DNA from: Liolophura sinensis
Lineage: Eukaryota > Mollusca > Polyplacophora > Chitonida > Chitonidae
DNA length: 64,000 bases
Assembly (NCBI RefSeq): GCF_032854445.1
Contig: NC_088301.1
Span: 16,552,281 to 16,616,280, forward strand
Direction of reading: 5' to 3'
The notes under the pieces are model-generated. The model was not told the DNA's origin. It ran no database searches and worked only from the letters and a program-made list of their open reading frames with translations. Below are positions 36,311-47,304 of this stretch, in pieces; position 1 is the first letter of the stretch, and the number at the start of each line of letters is the position of its first letter. The position numbers were made by a program, and so were the translations under genes.

Positions 36311-38399
36311 CACCTGGCCAACGAAATTTGTCCGTCGTTCGCTAGGAGTGGTGTCCGGAAACACGGTACATGTGTGTGCCCCACTTTCTCTCCGTCACTG
36401 GTGTCACCTACTTCAAGTCCTATTTCCTGTCAATAAAAGCTTTGCCTCACAAATTATGGCCTGTGTCTGTTCTCTACATTCAGCCTCGGTGATCGCTAAC
36501 CCAAACCGCCTGCTGCCAACGATGCCATTAAATAGATATATTTGCTTGCCGAAGTTAACAAATTGCCCTTGCTACATTTTCTTTTAGCGGAAATATAGGA
36601 TGACTCTGCTCACTAAGATATACAGAAATGCTTGAGACCTTGTTGGTCGGAAAATGACTGATCCGTTTTTATCGTAAAAAAACCCCCAAGAAAACCAAAA
36701 TCGGCCTACTTTCGTCGCAGCAAAATGTAATTCCAAGATGGCGGAATTACTTAGGTTTACGTATATGGAGAGAGGAACAATTTATCTCTGACTTCCTGCT
36801 TCCTCAAGGAAATATTCAAAGGCAGCCACCATCTGTTTGTAACGAGGTAACTGCCACACCTTGAATCACGAAAGGATCATTGCATCGCTAGAGAAATAAC
36901 TGCACATAAAGTAAGAATATGGCTACCTATGTCCGATGGGCTTGCCTTGATGGATGACACTGATAGCCCCAATGCAGCTTTTACTGTTTCACCTGCGGAG
37001 GGGCTGCCAGGTGACCGTCGAGTTGGGCAAACATGCTTTCCCCCTGCTTTCCCCTCTTCTCCGTTAACGCCACCCAAAACACTCTACCAGTTATACGTTT
37101 CTAACGAAAGGATTCCCACCACGTGTCTTCTGACGTGTAATGTTACATTACATAATGTTGTATCCGTCATTACTAAAACATGGATTTTTACCGTTTCATT
37201 TGCTATAATCAGATCATCATATAACATGCGTTGGTTTCTATGCCTGGATTACATGTCTCTAGCATAAATGTCTCGATCTCCGTACTGAGAGATTCATATA
37301 AATGATGAACCACTTTTTCTATTGGTCTCGCGTGAAGTCGACAAACAACATATCTTTTCTACGGCAAATAAAGAAGCGCCTGCAGCATTAATGTAAATAC
37401 TGAAGATCACAATTCCGCATCTATTGGCAAAACGGTCGCAAAAAAGAAAAAAATCCCTGCGTTTAAAATTTGTTTCGCAGAATTTTCATCTCCAAGTAGT
37501 TTATCGCCAAGTAGTTATTTATCAGATATACTATAATCAATGCTCTGCTCCGATGACATGTGACACTCTGTTTCATATTGTCGTTGACGTATACATGAAA
37601 TATCACTGAAACAAGACACGAAAAGCCCAGGCATGAGTTAAGGTATCTTAAGCCTGTCATATGTTGTATAAACTTGGTCAAATTTTCACCCATAGTAAAG
37701 AAACTATATCCCACTCGATTATTATCTCCTGGTCTCGGGAAATAAATGACTTTCTATACCTTCTTCCCCCCCCCCCCGCCGCTTTTTTTTTTTGCTCGCC
37801 AGCTTTAAAGATTTTAATTCTAGTTCAGATATATAAAGTTTCCAAATTTGACCGTTACTCATTAATGCTAGTTAATGATAGCGCAGCGTAATTTGTCATC
37901 TGTTTATAGGTTGACAGCATTAACAGTTTCCGTAGAATTGGACTTTACTGTGATGGAGTCTATAATTGATAAATAAATGCACAATCGTAATGTTTAGTCA
38001 CTGTTACTTGTTTTAGACAGTTTTCATTTTATATAGAGGTTTTGAAACATTCCTCGTGGAGTCCCTTACCAATGGATGGATGCTGAATGGAAATTGTAGT
38101 TTTCAGCTCTAACACATCATTTTGATAATTTTCAATTCAGCTTTCGAAGCTGTGGAATTTAAATTTGGTCAAAATTTAAATTATGTCAATTACGTTACAT
38201 GTACTTGACAACGTCCACACTTTGTCATTGTTAACTGTTGCTTCATTCAGATTTTGTTAAGTAATAAATATTGATGGGTGCACTATCAATAAATATACCC
38301 TACCCTCAACCATACTTGTTCACGTAACCTGGTAACCTGTCATATTTTATCTTAATTTCGTGAAAGACTTTAATATTATCATTAGAATGAATTGACGAA
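36310..38399. other. Non-coding stretch, with one weak coding candidate
   Basis: At 36929-37267 a plus-strand frame begins MSDGLALMDDTDSPNAAF and continues with Pro/Ser-rich sequence. It is open back to about 36850. The first 60 codons have balanced third positions, but no domain, acceptor or donor is convincing. A C run next to a T run lies at about 37767-37795. Nothing else is seen. Confidence 0.35.
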
Positions 38400-38962
38400 T
38401 GATTTAACGTCGTATTTAACATTTTTTTTTTATTATTACAGTCATTATTTATTAATTTATTTGATTGGTGTTACACAAGAATATTTCACTTATCCGACGG
38501 CAGTCAGCATTCTGGTAGGAGAAAACCGGACGAAGCCCGGAGGAAACTCACGACCATCCGCAGGTTGCTGCAGACCTTTCCACTTACAGCCGGAGAGGAA
38601 GCTAGCATGAGCTGGACTTGAGCTCACAGCGACAGCATTATTGAGAGGATCCTCGGTCATTATGCTGCGCTCGCGCCCTAACCAAGTGAGCCTAACGGAG
38701 GCCCCGCGAGTAGTCATTAGGTCTGTACACATATAATGTGTCTCCCTGTGGCAGGGCGAGCCCATGAAGCCAAAGAGCTGTCGCCACTGAAGTATCATGC
38801 CGAAGACACCAGACATGACACACCATGCAATATATGACACCGAGCCAACCTTGGCTCTAACCTCTCAGTGCTGTTTTAAAGTCTTTGGTATGATCCGATC
38901 CGGGTTTGATCCCGGGTCCCCACCTTAGAAACGGACGCTCTAACCATTAGGCCTCCAAAGTG
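38400..38962 (-). mobile_element. SINE-B copy 4, split by a SINE-A insertion
   Basis: The left piece (about 38400-38447) has the family tail block TTTAACGTCGTATTTAACAT plus CAGTCATTA. The right piece (38712-38962) resumes with AGTCATTAGGTCTGTACACA and runs through GAAGTATCATGCCGAAGACA to the head, GGTTTGATCCCGGG and TCTAACCATTAGGCC, which is read in reverse as a box-B-like and box-A-like pair. AGTCATTA at the break is repeated on both sides of the inserted SINE-A. Confidence 0.88.
38448..38711 (-). mobile_element. SINE-A full-length copy nested in SINE-B, with 8-bp TSD
   Basis: Tail, body and complete tRNA-like head are present. On the minus strand the head starts GGCCTCCGTTAGGCTCACTTGG, with box-A-like TAGGCTCACTTGG and box-B-like GAGCTCAAGTCC. 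AGTCATTA lies at 38440-38447 and 38712-38719. The tail carries a small deletion in the GTGTTTTACGCC block. The nesting shows SINE-A was active after this SINE-B copy was fixed. Confidence 0.94.
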
Positions 38963-39527
38963 GTGTGTTATTATTGGAAGTATTGCTTTTGTGCATATTG
39001 TGTGTTTTGCCTTCTACTTCAGATTTAGCGACAAAATACTGTTAGATAAGTAGCATCCGTCATCCATGCGTTTTTTGAATAGCTAATGTTTATTCATTTT
39101 TCGGTTCACGTGCAAGATACATTAATAAAACAACCATTATAATATATCCACCTTCCGTTTTTTAATCTGTGGAGAATTACACAGCTCTGCCTTCATCCAA
39201 ATGTTACCTTATTATTGACATGGGAATGCAATTAGAAAACATAGCCAAATTAGGGTTAATCTATTTAATTCACGAATTATTTTACACCCGATAAATCCAT
39301 GCAATGCATCTCTCATTCCAAGATGTACATTTCTTGACAATTTATTCTGTATAGTAGTAATGGTTTTAAAAGGTAAGTACTAAAGTAAACTAACTGTAAA
39401 TCCTTATATGTCAGCTATTGCACCTTCTCCAAAGCCCAGCATGAGGGTTTTTGTTATCCACAAGTCCGTTTGTTGATCGTTTGATCTGTCGCCCATCACA
39501 GGTACAACGTGATTTTTTATTGATTTG
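38963..39527. other. Non-coding stretch with no recognised element
   Basis: AT-rich. No gene or repeat is supported. Confidence 0.5.
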
Positions 39528-39850
39528 ATTTAATTTGACTGCTGCTTATTTTTCATTTATACCAGAATGTTAGTTCTTTGGGTGGAAAAAAACCGGAGTG
39601 TTTTGAGAAAGCCACGGACGATTTTTTTTCACACGTGATGTACAGATATTCAGAATGTATGGGTGGAAGATGTCATCGTCAAGAAACGTTAAACTGCGCA
39701 GATCGCACGAAAGTCGTCGATTGCTTACTTTCGCCAAGGCCCCCAAGGCAATGAATCTACAAATCGTCTATCAAAGGCTTGGATATGACCCACAGCTCAT
39801 GTGCTCCAGGGTTGAAATGGAATCACCTTTAACCACTGGGCCAAGGCCAG
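39528..39850 (-). mobile_element. SINE-C candidate with tRNA-like head
   Basis: On the minus strand the right end reads GGCCTTGGCCCAGTGGTTAA, with box-A-like TTGGCCCAGTGG, followed by TTTCAACCCTGG, a diverged box B. The left end has ATTTGATTTAATTTGACTGC and, inside, ACCGGAGTG next to GTGGAAAAAAA, echoing the GGAGGAAACCGG block of other mollusc SINEs. The 69-codon plus frame at 39655-39864 is probably spurious. The family call is based on this copy and partial ones only. Confidence 0.5.
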
Positions 39851-39987
39851 CTACGTATCACTAATTCCGTCAAGGCTTTGAGATTTTGATGGTATTTTAC
39901 TTTGGTATTGTTTACCGGCTTTATTTGCAGGGTTTCCGGTTCCATTTCCGATTTATTAAAATCTGTCAGCAATTTTTTCATTATGGC

Positions 39988-40058
39988 GTTTCACAGTGTA
40001 GAAAATATTCTGCTGTTCTCTACTCCTAAGTACGGAGTTAAACGACAATCAATATGAA
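39988..40058 (+). mobile_element. SINE-C-type 3' tail
   Basis: ATTCTGCTGTTCTCTACTCC, then GTACGGAGTTAAACGACAATC, then AATATGAATA. This parallels the SINE-A and SINE-B 3' ends (AGTACGGCGTAAAACACCAATC and the AGTACGGTGTAAAACCACAAGC type). Only the tail is preserved. Confidence 0.55.
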
Positions 40059-40342
40059 TACAGAAATCTTCTCCCAAGGCTTGTGTTGCAAATTACTGCA
40101 GTTTTGATGGTGTCTATGGGAGGATACTATTTTAAAACCAGGCAGAGCCTAAAGAGACGACATGGAATTAACGTCTGACAAACGTCTTAACGTAAAGTTC
40201 TGCTCTAACCTGTGAATTCGAATACGAAACGTAATTTGCCATGATTTACCCATTCCAGGGTTAATTCTGTGTGAGCGATGATCCTTGTACATTAGCAATT
40301 TTGGCTGTCCTTTTATTTTGCTCCTAACAGGTCTGGGGCCAC

Positions 40343-40534
40343 GAAGCGATCTTAAACTTAAGTCGAAATTTCAATCATGTAATTTGGTATGCTTCTTTCC
40401 GTTGTTTAAGCTGAAATTTGTTGTCCAATAACTTACCCAGAATTGAAGTTGTCAAGCAATGTTTTGACCTTGTAACATAAGAAATAAGAATTTTACAGTG
40501 AAAAGGAATTTTGACTTAGGCCTATTATCGCTTT
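40343..40534 (-). mobile_element. MITE-D copy 1, about 192 bp
   Basis: The ends are imperfect inverted repeats: GAAGCGATCTTAAACTTAAG then TCGAAATTT on the left, and on the right, reversed, AAAGCGATAATAGGCCTAAG then TCAAAATTCC. The whole element matches the reverse complement of 59539-59730 (for example AACATTGCTTGACAAC and AACAAATTTCAGCTTAAACAAC). It has no coding capacity. Two aligned full-length copies support a real family. Confidence 0.8.
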
Positions 40535-42579
40535 GTCTTCCCGGAGCCAGAGATAAGTATGATTTACACACAGACGTATACAGATCTGTCCAGTATCGTG
40601 TTTGCTCTGTCATAGATGGATGGTCACAGTTTTTACCTTAATCTTTTAATTTAACTGTGTAGTTAACTGCATACATGGACAATTAAAATATAAAAAGCGG
40701 TAGACAATCACATGTTCAATGTACTTTCGCAAACTGTTTTCCGCTTCAGCATGGGTCTGATATGTCACAAACATGGGATATTCACTTATCAAATCCACGC
40801 AGTTTCTTCTTTAGGTATTTCTTCCCGTATATTACACCTCACGCACAATGAACTAATACAGTGTAGATACATCACTTGTCAATTAGGCCCACAAAAAGCA
40901 ACACTCAATCTACTGAAAAAGAAAATACCCAACTTGCGAAAGAACTCTAGTGGTTAATTATTTACTTAAATGTTTTTTTCTAAGCACTTCGACCGTCAAC
41001 AGCAGACCACTACGTATGCACGGTGTCTTCGTAGGTTTTTGTCTTTGGTTTTTGTGTTGCGGTTTTTTCTTCGTCGGAACTTGAATTATTCAGAAGGGTA
41101 AAAGAGGAAGCAGAAGAGAGATGTAAACCAGTGAGGGTTGCAGTTTACCACGACAAATGATGAAAGATCTATTAAAAGAGGGGAACAATACGCTATAGGC
41201 TGTATTAATTACTTTGTCTTATACGACCATCTACTCGTACCAGAGGACAGCACCTTCCGCAGTAAGGGAAGACGAGTTGTTAATAATTAACCCATCCCAG
41301 CCTGACGTTATTTGTGTCCTTTTGTCTGATGGGGGCAATGTTGTTTTCTCAGGGGCTAAGGGGTTGGATTTCTTGATAAATACCCCGAGGCATGGAGAAG
41401 TGAACGAGAAGCACAACAATGACATGTAGGGAAAGGATCTTATAAATGCACGCGAATTCAACACCGGAGCTGCAAATGTTTATCGCGTAGCAATGCCAAA
41501 ATCAACAATTCGGATTTCTCATCTGTTGGTCATCGGAAACAAAAACACTTTCACACAAACTATTTCTTCAGCCAGCCTGAAATACAATAGCAGATGTTAT
41601 GGTTATGCAATCGTTAACTGCGAATTGATTGAAAAAGAGAAGCTTGCATTTTCAAGAAAAGGTAGTTTATCGACACTAAGTTATTTATTTTTTCAGCCGT
41701 GAAATTGCAAGCAGTTCTGCAAACCCATGTGTCAGTTTTTACGTCGGTCAAATAGCTGATATCCTATCGTTTAACATGTACCTTTCACCGCACTAAGGTT
41801 ATGAATGTAGGACGACGTCAATATTTGTGAGATGTCACAACTACTGGGAATTTCGCGTGCTATGTGAAACAGGACTTTGCATGACTGAACATTATTCAAA
41901 GCGATTTATTCGATATTTTATTGTGTTCAACATAAGTAGCTTGATATTTTGCGATATATTATGGTCGTTATATGTTCATAGCGTGAATTAAGGTAAGTGG
42001 TGTTCATGTATAAAATACTTTCCCTCAGGTACATGACATTTTCTTTGTATTTTTCCAGAATGTAATACAGCGACTGATGTGGGACTACCGGCTAAATCAA
42101 GCATGTTTGCCAACCGCCATCACTACATATCACACCAACAGACGCATGCGTGGAATGACGATCTTCCTGTAAAGTGTAACAGCTATCTTGTTACAGGACA
42201 TACCTCAAGTTTATTTCCCCTGTCGACTCATCTTTTGGAATATTCATGAATGTATTTGTGGGGAAATGTTCAAGAGACAGCATTAAATATCTTGGGCGTT
42301 TTATAATAGTTAAAAACTCATACACTATATGTTTTCGTCATTCGCAATGGGTAGTAGCAATTGCTTTCATATAAAAGAAACTAAGTTGCATTTGACTTTG
42401 TCAATGTTTTGTCTCGGAATTTCAACGCGCAAAGCAGCGTTTCTTAGAAATGGCATGTTGCGATTGGTTGAAGGGTTAATGCTGGACGTGTATGTCAAGT
42501 AACGTCTTTGATTTATGGATTCTTTATCATTGGATGGTGTACTGTTTTAATGGAGTGTATCAACTAAATTCTTCTTGGG
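40535..42579. other. Non-coding stretch, one weak coding candidate
   Basis: A plus-strand frame at 41214-41429 contains EDELLIINPSQPDVICVLL and SGAKGLDFLINTPRHGEV, which looks protein-like. The minus strand is open over the same interval (77 codons) and equally plausible, so neither is called. No repeats are seen. Confidence 0.35.
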
Positions 42580-43095
42580 TTTATAGGTCATATAAACTCT
42601 TCTGTTTATATATCCTATACGATTATTTGATGTACGGTGTTAACAGGACATGTCCATAAATTCTTCTGTTTATGTATTCCATATGATTATTTCACCTACG
42701 GTTTTAACAGGGTATTTCCACTAGATTCTTCTGTTTATGTATCCTGTACGAATATCTCTGACCTACGGTTTTAACAGGGCATGTCATATAAATTCTTCGG
42801 TTTATGTATTTTGTATGATTATTTGATCGACGGTTTTAACAGGGCATGTCATATAAATTCTTCTTTTTATGTATTTTGTATGATTATTTGACCGACGGTT
42901 TTAACAGGACATGTCATATAAATTCTTCGGTTTATGTATGCTTTACAGCTGGCTCATATACAGTTTTTTACGTTAAGCCTGCTAAATTGTTCGCTTTGTA
43001 TATGCTTTACGATTAGTTTATATACATTTTAATGAGGCATGTCAACTAAATTCTTCGGTTATTGAATGCTTTATCATTGCTTGATACATACATGT
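42580..43095 (+). repeat. 65-bp minisatellite, about six copies plus decayed ends
   Basis: Words like ATAAATTCTTCTGTTTATGT recur near 42600, 42664, 42729, 42796, 42861 and 42926, followed by ATGATTATTTGAC, CGGTTTTAACAGGGCATGTC. The downstream part to 43095 is looser. Units differ by several substitutions each, so this array is older than the 44-bp or 67-bp ones. Confidence 0.9.
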
Positions 43096-43249
43096 ACCGT
43101 GAGGGATATTTACTTCCGTGTTGGAATCTTGTGTGTATTCACAATACCCTACACTGAATCCTGTAATTTCTAAACATAAATGTGTGTTTGTCTACATGTA
43201 CTAAAGCACATGCCTGGGTTAAACAGAAGTGCGCCACTCTCAATGACAC

Positions 43250-43652
43250 CTCCTTTGAAGACGTGCAGTAATGTCCACAACCCAGTCACGCCTGCTTTGA
43301 GGACGTGCAGAAATGTGCAGCTCCCTATCACGCCTGCTTTGAGGACGTGCAGAAATATGCAGCTCCCTATCACGCCTGCATGGAGGACGTGCAGAAATGT
43401 GCAGCTCGCTATCACGCCTGCTTTGAGGACGTGCAGAAATATGCAGCTCCCTATCATGCCTGCGTTAAGGACGTACAGAAATGTGCAGCTCCCTATCACC
43501 TTGCTTTGATAACGTACAGAAATGTGCAACTCCCAATCACACCTGCTTTGAGGACGTACAGAAATGTGCAGCTCCCAATCCCGCCTGCTTTGAGGACGTA
43601 CAGAAATGTGCAGCTCCCAATCACGCCTGCTTTGATGACGTACAGAAATGTG
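43250..43652 (+). repeat. 42-bp minisatellite, ten copies, open in frame on both strands
   Basis: Ten units of 42 bp carry GCTTTGAGGACGTGCAGAAA then TGTGCAGCTCCCTATCACGC. Because 42 is a multiple of 3, each frame repeats a fixed 14-residue peptide. One plus frame reads CFEDVQKCAAPYHA, with two cysteines per unit, and is broken once by a 1-base loss near 43500, after which it continues to about 43690. Another plus frame reads RNVQLPITPALRTC, and the minus strand holds HISVRPQSRRDWEL over 166 codons. I cannot tell whether any is expressed. The default is a non-coding minisatellite. Confidence 0.9.
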
Positions 43653-43839
43653 CGGAAAAAGTGCCAGCACCAGTGTTTATCACAAGCTAAAAGTCATTAA
43701 AAAGCATTTAATTCATCGATGTAGGCAATTTTCAGTGTATAGGCTTTTTGTGCATTCTGGGGTCTGTAAGCTTGCGCCGGAAGGCTTTGGGTGAAGTGTC
43801 GCTTAGCCGGTCAGTTTGAGAGTAGCACACTTTTAGTTT

Positions 43840-44110
43840 ACGACATGTTACCGTTACCAATGCTGAATGTGGTTGAACATGTTGCCAATAGTGGTACAGA
43901 TGCTAAATGTGATCGCGAAAGGACGGTGTTACTAATGTAGAATGTGCCTGCATCGTCAATCCTAATTGTGGTTGTCGACAATGCTGCAGATACGTGTTAC
44001 CAATGCTGAGTGTGGTTGTAGGTAATGTTGAATATTGTGTTACGGATGTTGAATGCGTCTGCAGCCAATGATAATTGTGGTTGTGGCTTCGGTTACAATT
44101 AATAGTGCAT
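43840..44110. repeat. Degenerate tandem repeat around GTTACCAATGCTGAATGTGG
   Basis: Variants of ACCAATGCTGAATGTGGTTG recur at irregular spacing of about 25-35 bp (CCAATAGTGGTACAGATGCT, CCAATGCTGAGTGTGGTTGT, CGGATGTTGAATGCGTCTGC). No exact period can be given. Confidence 0.6.
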
Positions 44111-44334
44111 ATAAGTATATTAAGAGCTGAACGCGTCACTGAAATACACCAGTCAGAAAGACCCAGTTCTTAGCAGTAGAGATCGCTGTGTAGATGAGAG
44201 TATAGCTGTTATCACGATTTATCAAGATGTGTACCGATGCAAGCAATGCCAACTATGAAAGTATGAAAGAGACGAGATTCAGTAGAGAGCAAACCAATAG
44301 GCCATAACTCATAATGTATGAACTAGATTAGATG

Positions 44335-44535
44335 TTAGCATGTAGAAACGTAGGTAAAGTAGAGTATAGATGTAGAGGTTGTAGAGAATAGAGGTAGTTT
44401 GTCGGTAGCTGTAGAAATTAGACGTAGTTATGTTAGAAAATTAGAGTGCCTTAGCTGTAGAAGACATTAGATACCTTGCTAGAATTGAAATGTAGATTTG
44501 TTAGAAGCGTAGTTGCTGTACCTGTAGTGATAAAT
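44335..44535. repeat. Degenerate GTAGA-rich tandem repeat
   Basis: Words such as GATGTAGAGGTTGTAGAGAA, GCTGTAGAAATTAGACGTAG and GTTAGAAGCGTAGTTGCTGT repeat at roughly 20-30 bp. The strand is purine plus T-rich and nearly devoid of C. Low information content. Confidence 0.5.
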
Positions 44536-45047
44536 ATTTTTGTACTTTAGATATATTGTACAGATGTAGTCAGGTTTTCAGAGATATAGGATACTGGCCA
44601 AAGCGTGTCAAAGGAAATGTTGTCAGCTCCACTAAGCATCAAAAGGCGCTCTGCTTACCACATTTAGCATTGGATATAACGGTGTCTTAAATTAATATTA
44701 TAAATAAAAATAAATATTGAACAAAAAATCCGTGTGAAACAATTCAGAAGTGCCATTTGGTGTTATTTTTAGAGAGAGTCGGATTGTGTAAGCTGTTCAT
44801 TCCATTGCTTTTATCTATATTGTCAAGAATTTCAGACTATGATGTCATATCAACATATCATGTTATCACGCTAAGTACCATAGGTGACCCAATGGCATTG
44901 AGCTACATATTTAACCAGTCAATATTTCTTAAAATAAAGAAAAAAACATTCTCAAAAAACTACCGCCTCGGTATATTTTGTCTGTCGTATCATGATATCT
45001 TTTAACCTTATCGATGGACTTACATGGGTTTGATCAAACGCATTGAT
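44536..45047. other. Non-coding stretch with no recognised element
   Basis: AT-rich. An 82-codon frame at 44757-45005 is not recognisable. Confidence 0.5.
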
Positions 45048-45058
45048 GTATCTGTTTT

Positions 45059-45197
45059 TATTTTATTTATTTATTTGATTGATGTTTTACGCCGTATTCA
45101 AGAAAATTTCCCTTATTATGGCGGCCAGCATTATGGTGGGAGGAAACCGGGCAATGTCCGGGGAAACCCACTACCAACCGTAGGTTGCTCGCGGACC
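45059..45197 (-). mobile_element. SINE-A copy, 5'-truncated, with 10-of-11 TSD
   Basis: Tail and body match on the minus strand: ATTTATTTATTTGATTGATG, TTTTACGCCGTATTCAAGAA, GCGGCCAGCATTATGGTGGG and GGTTGCTCGCGGACC. GTATCTGTTTT at 45048-45058 and GTATATGTTTT at 45198-45208 form a near-perfect duplication. The missing head again indicates 5' truncation during insertion. The 107-codon frame over it is not a gene. Confidence 0.92.
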
Positions 45198-45208
45198 GTA
45201 TATGTTTT

Positions 45209-47002
45209 GGATGCACCCCATTCTATCGCGTTGTCTATGTTACGTAATTATGTTTGTCTGAGGACTGTAGCTGTTTCTGGTCTGTGCGTGTTGAGATATA
45301 GTTTGACACATTGTAAAGAGGATTTTCAAACCATCAATTTACAATAACAATACGAGTAAACACCTTATGGCAGCATAAAGCTGCTTGTCTTCAGGAGAGA
45401 TAGTTTAATGCTAAAATCATAGGGATTGTTGATTTATCTTGTACATGTACTCACTGTAGGGTTCGTTCCCTATATTCCCTGTTGCCTTACTTTATCATGT
45501 AAAGCTCATTTGATGTTGGGTAAAGAACTGACAGTTATGTGTTCTTGTGTAGGTACACAACATGTGTATCAGCTGTATAGACAGGTATGACCTTATCAGG
45601 CTCTCTGCAAACTGAATAGACTCTTTAAAAAAAATAACACAATGTGCTTAGCGGTCAATCAATAAAACTTTCTCGCAATATTTTGAAGTCTTCGAGTAAC
45701 CTTTCTTTCACATTTACGCTCACTGCCTCGAAAGTTTCACGAATTCGTAATGCCTTTGTTCATGTGACAATATGCATTTATATTTATCAAGCATGCATAC
45801 AAATTGTATCAATTGAAATATCGTAGTCTACTGATACCATGTGGCTACATTCTTTCAAAAGGACAAACAATCTTAGCCAGTCCAAGAATTAACATTGTTC
45901 CAACAGCAACGACGCCAAATCTAACAATGCAATCGATAACTAATCGGCCTATGTGGTTTATTAATGAAGTCATCAAGTCAAATGAATCCAGACTGTTCAG
46001 TCACCTGAAGACCAGTTGCCTTTCTCTTTGGTTATCACTGCATTATACTACTGAATGATGGTATCATTCAGTAGTTATCAATGGTAGTCATAACATTTTC
46101 ATCGTTTCTCTACAACATGCACATACATGCCTGTCCCTCATACAAGACATTAAGAAGAGCGCATCATTATTTGACGGCGGACCGACTCATGAGATTTTAT
46201 TTAAATCGCAACTCCTAGTGCAAAATTTTGTCTTTATAGTCTATTTCTTTTAGCCAGTCGTCTATATTCATCTATCTGTAAAATCAGTCATACTTAAAAC
46301 TACTACTAAAATTAAAAAAGAATGCCTTTAGTCCGTGACACGTAACAACACAAACTCTACACATAAATATGTTTGAAGTTCATATTCTTGAACACATTGC
46401 ATAATTATTTAAAACCAGTGGCATTCTTGATATGGGGCGGTGATGAACATGTTTTGACGAAGGGCGGCACCAGTTACCTAAACTGCTGTCGGCTTTTCTG
46501 TGAACCCTGTTTCTGACACTTCTATATTTGAAATTGTTTACACGTTTTGGTACAACCTTAATAAACGAATTTTATAGTAGTATATGATTTCACGGCAGTA
46601 TGGTTTTAGAAATGGATGTTAGGAAATTAAAGCGATGTAATCATTGTAAAAAAAATTACTCTCCACGCCCACTGTCTAGCATGCAACTTGTTTTTGAATA
46701 ATTATTAAGAAATCCGAGGCAATGGGTTCTTTGTGTTGAAACGAGGCTGATGGAGTGTAACATTATGAATTAGAAAAAAGTATTCTAATTACATTTTGCT
46801 TACAATAATATGAATTACAACATATCAGTATGTAGAGCTTGTGTTGTTACGTGTCAATGACCACAGGCAATTTTGGCAATGAGCATGACTAATTTTACAG
46901 ATAGCTGAAAATAGCCGATTGAGTAAATGGAACAGACTATAGCCAAATTGTGGCCTTTATGGCAATAAACTTTCGATAAGCTTTCACAACAGACTTTATG
47001 CA
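45209..47002. other. Non-coding stretch with a strong hairpin
   Basis: Apart from the hairpin at 46047-46075 I see no repeat or gene. Frames of 60-84 codons at 45644-46058 are AT-driven. Confidence 0.5.
46047..46075. repeat. Perfect inverted repeat, 13-bp arms, 3-base loop
   Basis: ACTACTGAATGAT and ATCATTCAGTAGT flank GGT. The arms are perfectly complementary. There is no T or A tract, tandem context or precursor-length stem beyond these 13 bp, so a microRNA precursor is unlikely. It may be a palindrome-forming site or a remnant of a tiny MITE. Confidence 0.8.
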
Positions 47003-47304
47003 TGTACTTATGCTCGCGGTTCTACGTTGTGCTTAACAATTTTTCATTCACATGACGACGCGGAATAATTAGGTGTGTGCACAAACGGTGTCTTCGCCAC
47101 TGAAGCATCATGCCTAAGGCATCAGACATGACATTTCACCCAGTCACATTATACTAACACTGGGCCAATCAGTCCTATTTCCTCGTTATAGCCGAGAAAC
47201 CAGGCAGCAACATTTTTTTCTTTGGTATGACCCGCCCCGGTTTTTGATTTTAGGCCTTCCTACCTCGAGGCGGACACTCTTCTCACTAGGCCACCGAAGT
47301 AGTT
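47003..47304 (-). mobile_element. SINE-B copy 5, full length
   Basis: The tail block TTGTGCTTAACAATTTTTCA, then CACATGACGACGCGG, GAAGCATCATGCCTAAGGCA, AGTCACATTATACTAACACT, and the head on the right CCTCGAGGCGGACACTC and CACTAGGCCACCGAAGTAG. Reversed, the head reads TTCGGTGGCCTAGTG, the box-A-like region. The box-B region (CCGGTTTTTGATTTTAGG) has decayed. Confidence 0.9.

Noticed and set aside
46047-46075. microRNA precursor
   Set aside because: The stem is only 13 bp with a 3-base loop. Animal precursors need a stem of about 30 bp or more.
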